In this document: piece by piece, positions 7,701-16,531 of the stretch
Layout of the letters: each line of letters opens with the position of its first letter
Numbering within the stretch: position 1 is the stretch's first letter
From: JBFFXF01 sp041569895
GTDB lineage: Bacteria; Planctomycetota; UBA8108; JACQVS01
Assembly: GCA_041569895.1 (NCBI GenBank)
Contig: JBFFXF010000123.1
Span: 1 to 20,154, forward strand
DNA length: 20,154 nt
Reading direction: 5' to 3'
The notes under the pieces: model-generated
Told to the model about the DNA's origin: nothing
Databases searched by the model: none
What the model saw: the letters and a program-made list of their open reading frames with translations, nothing else
Made by a program: the position numbers and the translations under genes

Positions 7701-10700
7701 TCGAGTTCACCCGCGTGCGTCCCGGCGAGGCCGAGTCGTGGCGCTCGGACACCGACGGCGACGGCCTCATCGCCATCGTCGACGATGACGCCGACGGCGA
7801 CGGCATCGTCGACGGCGTCGAGGACGGCAACCAGAACGGCATCGTCGACGTCGACGCCGATGGCCCCGAGACCGACCCGCTCGATCCGGACACCGACGAC
7901 GACGGCATCCCCGACGGCACCGAGGACGCCGACCACAACGGCCGCCAGGATACCACCGGAAGCTGCGACGAGGGGATCACTCACGACGTGGACACGGGCT
8001 GCTATCTCTCCGGCGTCACCGCCGCCGGCGAGACCGATCCGACGCTCGCCGATACCGACGGTGACGGCCTCGACGACACCGCGGAGCGCGGCCGCGTCGT
8101 CTTCCGCACCAACGCCATCGATACCGACGGCGACGGCTTCGCGAACTTCGGCCACGCCGACAACGACGACTCGTGGATCGCCATCGAGCACGCCGGGACG
8201 GGCCTGCGTCCGTTCGGACGCGCAGCCGGCGTCACCATCCGAAACAATCAGCTGGGCGGCGCGGTCCACGTCCTCAAGTTCGACGGGTTCTCACAGAGAG
8301 TGCCGCTGACGACCCCGGCGGGACAGCAGGTCTTCGATCCGCGCATGGAGCAGGTGCCGCCGTACGACATTCCGTCGGGCATCTCCCCGCCGAGGCCGCC
8401 ACCCTCGCTCCAGGACATCTTCTGGGTGACCCTCGACCCGGCGCGCGACAGCTACGCCCTCTGTCCGGCGACCGGAGGCGACGTCTTCGGATACGACAAC
8501 GTCGTGCGGCACTACAAGCGCGTGGCGCAGTCGGGCGGCGGCAGCGGGCTGGCGGACACGAAGACGACGGCCGACCTCCTCGCCGGTGAATGGAACGCGA
8601 CCTGCGAGGCGGCCGTCATCGGCGGCGAGAAGGGCGCCCTCCTCCTCCACGACCTCGACAGCGGCGCGCCGGAGTACGATCACGCCGCGCTCGCTCCGCA
8701 CCTCCTTCGCGCCGGTGTCCCGAGGCCGACCGACGCCATCCGCGGGCTCTCGTGGCACACGAGCAACACGAACGGCACGACGTTCTGGCAGGGCCGCGGT
8801 GTCTTCGCAGGTGATAACGGCCTCCTCGGCGTCTTCCAGTACCAGGGCGCAAAGGGGACCGGGCCACGGAGCGGGTTTCTCTTCTTCTGGGAGATCCTCA
8901 CCCCACCGAGCCCGACGGCGACGCTGCGCGCCGTGGCAGCGCGTCCGGCGCAGACGGCCAGCGTTCGCAAGTTGGCGCTGGTCGGCGGCGATGCGGGCGC
9001 GTTCCTGGAAGTGTACGCCGTCGACTCGTCGAGTCCGACTGTACGCAACGTCAGCGGCGCCTTCGTCGGCGCGCTGCCGGGGGGCGTCACCGTCGACGTG
9101 CGGTCGATCTCCTGGGCGCCCGATGGCTCCGAGGCGATCATCACGGGCGTCGCGACGCCGGCGCAGCCGATCCTGGTGCGGTACACGCCGCGCGGCAACG
9201 TCTTCAACGGCCCGGGGGCTTTCCAGTCCGTGCCCTTCCCGAACATCGGTAACCGGACCTTCAGGACCGCGGAGGTCGCCTGGCGGCCCGACGGCGCGTG
9301 GGCGTGGATCGGCGGCGGCATCACGGCGTCGTTCGGCATCCCCGGCTTCACCATCGGCGCGGCGACGGCGACGTACTTTCCCGACGGCTCGATCCGTGAC
9401 GTGCGGGTCATCGGCCAGGGGGGATCGGTGCCGCACATCGGCTGGCGCGGCGATGCCAAGCAAGCGCTCCTGCGCGTGGACAACGACGTACGCCACTACC
9501 TCGACCCCGGCATCCGCGTCTTCGTCGGCGGGGGGCACATCGCTTACGGCACGCCCGACCTCTTCCCGGGCGTCGAGGAGCTCTCGGAGGCCGTCCTCCA
9601 TCCCGGCGAGGACCCGCAGAACTTCGCGGGCAACGAGGTCTTCCTGTCGAGCGGGCTCAATCCGCTCTGCCCCGACTCCGATGGCGACGGCCTCACCGAC
9701 GGCGACGAGGCGCGCGCGCTCGGATTCGTCGATCCCGACGGGGACCAGTGCATCCCGGCGCTCGACCTGGACTCCGACAACGACGGCATCATCGACCCGA
9801 ACGACCTCCTCCTCGCGATGACGGGCTCGTGCAACCCGGCGCAATGCACTCCGGGAAACACTCTGCCGACGACGCCGACGTGGTTCGTCGACACCGACGG
9901 CGACGGGTTCGCCAACGCCGTCGACCGTGACTCCGACGGCGACAGCGCCTTCGACGGCGTCGAGGACGACGATGGAGATGGCGTCGACGACGCCACCGAC
10001 CGCAACGGGACGTTCGACTGCTGCCCGGACGGAGCGCCGTTCTGCGAGCTGAATCCCCTCCAGGACGACTGCGACGAGGACGGCCTCAGGGACAACGCGG
10101 AGCTCGCCGCGTTCACCGAGCCGAACTACCAGGACAGCGACTGCGACGGCCTCATCGACGGCCGCGAGCACGCGTGGAACGAGGACCACGATGGCGATGG
10201 AGACATCTCGGCGCTCGATGTCGACTCGGACGGCGACGGCATCCCCGACGGATGGATCGACGGCTGGGAGTACGACGCGGCGGCAGATACGTGGGGCGCC
10301 ACCGGCACGCCCGATGGCTGCTACCAGCGCTGGGAGGGCGAGGACATCGACGGCGACGGCCTCGTCGGCGCGGCGCGAAGGCGGGCTCCGGCCGAGATGC
10401 CGGACCCGGCGCAGTTCTCTCCGGTGTGCCGTGGCGCCGTCCCGACGCCGGAAGTCGAGATGGACCCGGATTGCAGTCCCGACTTCCGCGAGACCGACCC
10501 GCTCGACCCCGACACCGACGGCGACACGCTGTGGGACGGTGACGAGCTCGTCCTCTACGAGACCGATCCGCTCGATCCCGACACCGACGACGACGGTCTC
10601 GACGATGCGTTCGAGCTGGCGAACGCGTACCCGAGCGACACCACGTACAAGGCGCCCGACGGGGCCGGGTATTTCGTCCTCGTCACCGAGACGGCGAAGT

Positions 10701-13273
10701 ACTCGATCCGGGCCGAGAACCAGCCCGACAAGCTCCCCGCCGCCGTCCTCGAGCCCGGGATGTACTTCGCGGCCGACCTCGGCACCGCCGCGTTCACCGA
10801 AGACGACGTCCTCTTCCGCTACCTCGATCCGACCGACCCCGATACCGACGACGATGGAATCCTCGACGGCGACGAGGTCGACACGGCGCGCGCCGACTAC
10901 TGCGAGGGCGCCAACCCGGTGCTCCTCGACACGGACGGTGACACCTACAGCGACTACGAGGAGTGCCGCATCCTCGGCTCGCTCGCCGGCGACCCCGACA
11001 CCGACGACGACGGCGTCGGCGACCACGTCGACCTCGACATCAACGGCGTGCCGCAGCTCTGGTGGAGCACGGCCTTCACCGGGGGCCTGCAGCAGCAGGT
11101 AAAGAAGTACAGCGCCTATACGCTTCGTGGCTGGACCTACAAGGACCGGCGGAAGCTGAACGGCGACTTCAAGTTCAAGTACGAGGGCAAGAAGGGTACG
11201 CGCGAGAGCGACTTCTCCTTCAGCTCGCCGTCGACCGAGGAGGCCCGCATTCGCCGCCAGATCGACGGCCGCCTCGCAGGCTCGCCGTACCGCGCCTACT
11301 CCGCTCGCTGGGACGGCGTCGAGGACGACGACATCACGTGCCACAGTCTGGTCGGGTCAGGACCAGGCGAGGGAAAGGGGAACCTCGACGCGTGTTACCC
11401 TCTGTCCTACGGCGGCGACTTCTGGCACCCGAACCGCTTCCAGATCAGCTACACGCTGCTGCGCTTCGATTACGACGTCAAGATCGTCAACCGCCACAAT
11501 GACCAGGTCAGCGATTCGTACGGCAACCCGCTGTACCGGGCGACGGCGCTCGTCGACGTCAGGCCGTCGGCCGACCAGGAGCTGGTGGTCCAGTTCTCGA
11601 TCCCGGAGCCGGAGAACGACCGCTCGCGCGACGACGTGAGCTTCCACAGCATCGCGGCGATACGCTACCTCCTCTTCCCCGATCGGGGCTTCCACGGCCA
11701 GGAGGACTACTTCGCGCCGCTCGATCCGACGATGGAGTCGCTCGCGGTGGCGGTGCGCCACGACGACAACTCGTTCGAGGCGTCCCTGCGCATACCGAGG
11801 GCGGCGCTGTCGCTGACGACGTCGCCTCGAATGGTCCTCGTCATGGTCCCCGTGTGGGTCGAGACCGACCGGGCGTCGCGGCAGATGACTTTCCGGCGGA
11901 TGCAGCCGGGCGACCTCTCGTTCGGCTCCCTCGTGCGCCGCGTCCCGAAGGTGGCCGTGCGCGCCTACGCACGCGATCCGAGCCATCTCGACGCCATCCT
12001 CGCAGCGATCAACGCTCGCGACATCGACCGGTTCCACGATGCGGAGCTTGCAACGGGCGAGATCTGGCAGATCCCCGGGGGTCCGGCGGCGCGGACCGTG
12101 CAGGCGGGATCCGCCGATCCGGCCGAGCTGGTGAGCACGGTGAAGGCGTACATCCAGACCGACGACGCCATCGTCTTCATCGCCCCGTCGGAGGCGGCGA
12201 TCGATCTGGTGGTCAACGACCCGGGCCTCGAAAGCGACTGGTCGTCGAACGGCTGGGTGCTCGATGTCGAGCCGATGGCCGGCGCGAACACCGTCCGCGC
12301 CTTCAACACGGCCACGCGGTCGGTGGTTGATTGCTATCCGGCGAACGACCTCGCCGGGCTGCGCGCTCCCCGGGACGCGCGCTTCAACGGACCGACCATC
12401 GAGCGTGACCGGGTCACGGTCAACAAGGTCGGCGCCGGCGGCGGGACCGACTACCGATTCGACCGCACGTGGTCGACACGCACGCTCGGGACGCGCCGGG
12501 CGATGCGCAAGGAGACCCGCGCGATCGCCATGGTGGGCCTCGCGCCGACCAGCGCCGTCGTGGACGCGCACCTCGACGAGTTCGGGGTCTCCGACGGTCT
12601 CATCAACTCGCTGCTTGCCGACAGCGTACCGCTCGGCGGCAACGTGATCGTCGATACGGTGCGAGCCGTCCTGGTCTGGCTGGACGGGCCGTTCGAAGAC
12701 ATCGCCAGGAACCCCCACCTCGAGGTGGCGGTCGTCGCCGTCCTGCAGATCGGCGAAGCTCTTCAGGCCCGCGAGCTCTACGTCGAGTTCCTCAGAAGAT
12801 TCGACACGGCCAGAGCGCTCGACGACACCTCGAAGCTCTTCAAGCCGATCAAGAAGACGATCGTCTACATCGACGTCGCTTTCGCCACAGTCAAGATCGT
12901 CTTCAACATCACCGTGCTCTTCGACGACGACGCCGACGCCATCCAGAAGCAGGCCGCCGTCGAGAACATCGTCGCGGCTGCCGGGGACGTCGCCATCGCC
13001 TACTATCTGCCCGCGGTCGCCGTGACCTGGTACGTCTCGAGCAACGTCCTCCGGTGGGCCTTCGGCACCGATAGCATCACCGATCGAGTCTTCGAGGGCT
13101 TCGGCACGCAGGCGGTGGTCTTCGTCGTGCAGTACTTCTTCGGCGAGGTTCCGTCGGCGATCGCCGAGGACGCGTACGAGACGGCGGCGCGAGCCTTCCT
13201 GGACCACATCGAGTACCTCAACGAGCACCGCGAGGACCACCACGGCTTCATGATCTGGCCGGCGGGGTCGTAG
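4709..13273 (+). CDS. Giant secreted lectin/dockerin/TSP3-repeat protein
   Basis: 2854 residues. Start ATG 4709 has GGAAGGAGG 6 nt upstream and gives a signal peptide at once (MTRRR, then a Leu/Ala-rich core to about residue 25). Order of parts: L-type (legume/ConA-like) lectin domain, about 28-280, with AFDTWDND near 142 and GFSASTGG near 257; a jelly-roll, carbohydrate-binding-like domain, about 284-500; a two-loop dockerin, about 514-597 (VNGDGSIDVSD and ANDDGEVDIADA); TSP3/Ca-binding repeats, about 603-1150; a domain with propeller-like blades (ISWAPDGSEAIITG, VAWRPDGAWAWIGG), about 1154-1650; more TSP3 repeats, about 1654-2114; then some 740 residues I do not recognise. That end includes hydrophobic stretches near 2718-2739, 2761-2787 and 2801-2811. 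There is no sorting motif at the C-terminus. It is probably a cell-surface or extracellular glycan-binding protein stiffened by calcium (inference). The gene follows a sigma-54-type promoter. Confidence 0.9.
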   Translation: MTRRRCTLTATTILLALLVGPRALSGGSTTVIEESFEDGAIDGNVLGNAKIEDPGDGRGRLLSLTQGQNRQKGFAWFDTPVDLGATDLDLQFDLFVRSGSSDIPADGISVVLQFGDNTDLQGVGSADLGTCYIPPVPYFSVAFDTWDNDHIDLTYDPDDTPCAAAGKPRTCHVEVNQNTCPSRNRSLQTNVDFGVDAPHFADIGDQLVPIRVTVTVERGRLEVFLQTAGDPAFAAAPVQVIGVELEGLPDPPVAILGFSASTGGANAHHEVDNVLLVADDRAPDELNGGFERVGGDGVPRKWESIEEALDESGQACSVIQDGNFLLTTSGARFRGERSMKVGMTVECGPRTAGHREYRRYALLERPVLPTGDHVTVWLRPLDPQPYTCQSTPNYDGRNYLELVFDETDAGRSFEVLASHLTHVNACTAHVTPDHFLQGGYDEAATGLDGKTWYRYTRPIPSAMRGKPIRIGAGVRHWQNWSSIGGTVAWFDEVFFSDADGKRARRSFPLPQKDFVRGEVNGDGSIDVSDPVRLLLILFVGLFTLDCPDSADANDDGEVDIADAIFLLNYLFQGGRRPPAPFPTAGQDPTPDELICPLVSGGADSDGDGISDADEARYGTDPDNPDTDGDGVIDGDEPTPGVDSDHDGIPDVFDPDSDDDGVSDGQEVADGSDPTEPDTDGDGILDGDDPDDASPPESDDADGDGASNGDEIAYGTNPFDEHTDCGFSPLCDCVFSRDCEQGFIGDGIPDGMEQEWNRDPDGDGLICALDNDSDNDGLPDNAEDRTDQGILGVRDANETSPVLADTDGDGMGDRYEVFNAGVNPLVPDADADADGDGLTNLVEHDLRTRADNADTDGDGMPDGWEVRYGEFLDPLVKDAGVDPDGDGLPALDEYRMRERFADSTHPGDPDTDGDGLDDDHEADPSLIGICVSCGLALDPSVADADLDHDGDGIPTLVEILARTDFADASTGPSPCPGDCDGDGLPDGEDSDGDDVPDAVEFTRVRPGEAESWRSDTDGDGLIAIVDDDADGDGIVDGVEDGNQNGIVDVDADGPETDPLDPDTDDDGIPDGTEDADHNGRQDTTGSCDEGITHDVDTGCYLSGVTAAGETDPTLADTDGDGLDDTAERGRVVFRTNAIDTDGDGFANFGHADNDDSWIAIEHAGTGLRPFGRAAGVTIRNNQLGGAVHVLKFDGFSQRVPLTTPAGQQVFDPRMEQVPPYDIPSGISPPRPPPSLQDIFWVTLDPARDSYALCPATGGDVFGYDNVVRHYKRVAQSGGGSGLADTKTTADLLAGEWNATCEAAVIGGEKGALLLHDLDSGAPEYDHAALAPHLLRAGVPRPTDAIRGLSWHTSNTNGTTFWQGRGVFAGDNGLLGVFQYQGAKGTGPRSGFLFFWEILTPPSPTATLRAVAARPAQTASVRKLALVGGDAGAFLEVYAVDSSSPTVRNVSGAFVGALPGGVTVDVRSISWAPDGSEAIITGVATPAQPILVRYTPRGNVFNGPGAFQSVPFPNIGNRTFRTAEVAWRPDGAWAWIGGGITASFGIPGFTIGAATATYFPDGSIRDVRVIGQGGSVPHIGWRGDAKQALLRVDNDVRHYLDPGIRVFVGGGHIAYGTPDLFPGVEELSEAVLHPGEDPQNFAGNEVFLSSGLNPLCPDSDGDGLTDGDEARALGFVDPDGDQCIPALDLDSDNDGIIDPNDLLLAMTGSCNPAQCTPGNTLPTTPTWFVDTDGDGFANAVDRDSDGDSAFDGVEDDDGDGVDDATDRNGTFDCCPDGAPFCELNPLQDDCDEDGLRDNAELAAFTEPNYQDSDCDGLIDGREHAWNEDHDGDGDISALDVDSDGDGIPDGWIDGWEYDAAADTWGATGTPDGCYQRWEGEDIDGDGLVGAARRRAPAEMPDPAQFSPVCRGAVPTPEVEMDPDCSPDFRETDPLDPDTDGDTLWDGDELVLYETDPLDPDTDDDGLDDAFELANAYPSDTTYKAPDGAGYFVLVTETAKYSIRAENQPDKLPAAVLEPGMYFAADLGTAAFTEDDVLFRYLDPTDPDTDDDGILDGDEVDTARADYCEGANPVLLDTDGDTYSDYEECRILGSLAGDPDTDDDGVGDHVDLDINGVPQLWWSTAFTGGLQQQVKKYSAYTLRGWTYKDRRKLNGDFKFKYEGKKGTRESDFSFSSPSTEEARIRRQIDGRLAGSPYRAYSARWDGVEDDDITCHSLVGSGPGEGKGNLDACYPLSYGGDFWHPNRFQISYTLLRFDYDVKIVNRHNDQVSDSYGNPLYRATALVDVRPSADQELVVQFSIPEPENDRSRDDVSFHSIAAIRYLLFPDRGFHGQEDYFAPLDPTMESLAVAVRHDDNSFEASLRIPRAALSLTTSPRMVLVMVPVWVETDRASRQMTFRRMQPGDLSFGSLVRRVPKVAVRAYARDPSHLDAILAAINARDIDRFHDAELATGEIWQIPGGPAARTVQAGSADPAELVSTVKAYIQTDDAIVFIAPSEAAIDLVVNDPGLESDWSSNGWVLDVEPMAGANTVRAFNTATRSVVDCYPANDLAGLRAPRDARFNGPTIERDRVTVNKVGAGGGTDYRFDRTWSTRTLGTRRAMRKETRAIAMVGLAPTSAVVDAHLDEFGVSDGLINSLLADSVPLGGNVIVDTVRAVLVWLDGPFEDIARNPHLEVAVVAVLQIGEALQARELYVEFLRRFDTARALDDTSKLFKPIKKTIVYIDVAFATVKIVFNITVLFDDDADAIQKQAAVENIVAAAGDVAIAYYLPAVAVTWYVSSNVLRWAFGTDSITDRVFEGFGTQAVVFVVQYFFGEVPSAIAEDAYETAARAFLDHIEYLNEHREDHHGFMIWPAGS
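6517..8160 (+). repeat. TSP3-type Ca-binding repeat block 1
   Basis: About 21 units of the form DTDGDGxxDGxE, separated by 5-40 residue linkers often reading TDPxxPD. The 17-base core GACACCGACGGCGACGG recurs nearly unchanged many times, so at DNA level this is an imperfect dispersed repeat that could recombine with block 2. Confidence 0.88.
9668..11050 (+). repeat. TSP3-type Ca-binding repeat block 2
   Basis: About 16 DxDGDGxxD units resume after the propeller-like domain. One insert of about 70 residues near 10620-10830 (containing YFVLVTETAKYSIRAENQ) breaks the block. Cysteine-containing linkers are frequent here, as in block 1. Confidence 0.85.
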
Positions 13274-13412
13274 CGCCCACCGGCTGGACTGAGCCCGCCG
13301 GCTGGTCGATCCGAGGAACCGCACGCGGCCGGAGCTGATGGACGCTCACGACCGGATACCGCCGCGCGACACAGGTCGACCGGTTTACGAGCCCGTTACG
13401 CCCGATCGCTTG

Positions 13413-13426
13413 CCGGAGCGCTCCGG
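13413..13426. promoter_or_regulatory. 14-bp perfect palindrome
   Basis: CCGGAGCGCTCCGG lies 64 bp upstream of the ATG at 13490, in a 216-bp gap that otherwise shows no clear promoter. It might be an operator, or a hairpin ending the giant gene's transcript; no T tract follows. Confidence 0.3.
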
Positions 13427-13489
13427 TGAGGCGATAAAGACGCAGTCGCTCTTTGCGTTTCACCGGTGTCAGGGACAGGAGACCGGATC

Positions 13490-14221
13490 ATGCACGCCCT
13501 TCAGGTTTTCGCGCTGGCGTTGCTGTGGAGTTGCGCGGCGGTATCGGAGGTCCCGAGATCGGCGGCGGCTTTGGAGTCGTCTCGCCTCGTCGTCGCGCAC
13601 CCTCGCAACAAATCGGCGGCCCGCATCGTGCACTCGCGGCTCTGTTACGCCGGGCGCTATCGCGTCGTCGACGTGGACACCGATGGAGGATTTGTCGATC
13701 TGCGACTCGTCGAACGCGTTGCGAGCGGCGAGGATCATCCGAACGCGGAGGGCGAGACCGAGCTGCGTGCTCTCCTCGTCGGAGAGCGCCGATTCGATCC
13801 GCGGAAGGGCGCCACGTACTGCCTGGTGCTCACTCACGGCTCGAAGGCCGGGATGACCGTCGAGGCGTACGGGCCGGACGACGCGACGACGCTCGAGGAG
13901 CTCCGGAAGATGATGCGGTCTCCGGAGGCCTTCGGGAACGACGTCACGTCGCGGAAGCGTCGCGCGCTGTGGAAGGCGTTCCGGAAGACGGCGCCGGAGA
14001 CGGTGATTCGCATCTACTGCGAGGACGACGCGCTGTCGCAGATCCTTTTCATCCCCGAGGGTGAAGAGGACCGAGGCACCTACTTCCTCTTCGAGCTGAA
14101 CAGCGGCACGACGATGCCTCTGATGCCGGCGAAGCTCGTCCCGCGCGTCAACCGGATCACCTTCGAGGGCGACGCGTTCCTGGTGTGGCAGGATGGGGTG
14201 GTCGAGTTGAGTCTCCATTGA
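13490..14221 (+). CDS. Exported protein of unknown function
   Basis: 243 residues from ATG 13490, chosen because AGGAG lies 8 nt upstream and the hydrophobic N-terminus (MHALQVFALALLWSC) begins there; an in-frame GTG at 13466 overlaps the ribosome site. The N-terminal segment resembles a short signal sequence without the usual positive charge; LWSC is a poor lipobox, so lipid attachment is doubtful. The rest is soluble, alternating beta-like and charged segments, e.g. GRYRVVDVDTDGGFVDLRLVE and a C-terminal strand series ending VWQDGVVELSLH. I recognise no family or catalytic motif. It follows the giant gene by 216 bp and faces the acetoacetyl-CoA synthetase gene, so no operon partner suggests its role. 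Confidence 0.75.
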   Translation: MHALQVFALALLWSCAAVSEVPRSAAALESSRLVVAHPRNKSAARIVHSRLCYAGRYRVVDVDTDGGFVDLRLVERVASGEDHPNAEGETELRALLVGERRFDPRKGATYCLVLTHGSKAGMTVEAYGPDDATTLEELRKMMRSPEAFGNDVTSRKRRALWKAFRKTAPETVIRIYCEDDALSQILFIPEGEEDRGTYFLFELNSGTTMPLMPAKLVPRVNRITFEGDAFLVWQDGVVELSLH

Positions 14222-14260
14222 CGAGGCAGATCGACCCGCTGATCTTCTGACCTCTGATCT

Positions 14261-14444
14261 CGGAGTCGGAATCGGAATCGGAGTCGGTATCGGCCATCGG
14301 CATCGGAGTCCGTCATCGGACTCCGCACAGAGCCCTCGAGAACGGGAACGGGCACGGGAACGGGTACGGGTACGTTTTTGCAACGTTGGGGTCGGAGTCG
14401 GACTCCGGGTCGGAATTGGTCGGAATCGGAATCGGCGGTCCGGG
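14261..14444. repeat. Intergenic hexanucleotide arrays (GGAATC/GGAGTC and AACGGG types)
   Basis: Three short arrays with 6-bp period fill most of the 230-bp gap between convergent genes: GGAGTC/GGAATC/GGTATC/GGCATC variants (14262-14310), AACGGG/CACGGG/TACGGG variants (14341-14374), and GGAGTC/GGAATC variants again (14391-14444). A T5 run follows the second array. No open frame of note crosses the region. Confidence 0.75.
14304..14325. terminator. Hairpin between convergent genes
   Basis: CGGAGTCCG (14304-14312) and CGGACTCCG (14317-14325) form a perfect 9-bp stem with TCAT loop. It lies between the ends of the genes at 13490 and 14452, so it could stop transcription from both sides, but no T tract is adjacent. 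Confidence 0.4.
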
Positions 14445-14451
14445 ACCGGCG

Positions 14452-16434
<1,983 letters not shown>

Positions 16435-16531
16435 CGGTCTTCACGCGCGCGCTTCCGCGGTCCGTGCCGACTCGTCCGCACCGGCTCTCGCGCGCTCCAC
16501 GCTCTCGCTGACGGTAAGGGTAATTGTCACC

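Noticed and set aside
4592..13324. Very long open frames on the minus strand opposite the giant gene (about 957, 1017 and 655 codons)
   Set aside because: Their translations are Val/Arg/Glu/Asp-rich without recognisable domains, they lack ribosome sites, and they mirror the GAC/GGC-rich TSP3 codons of the real gene.
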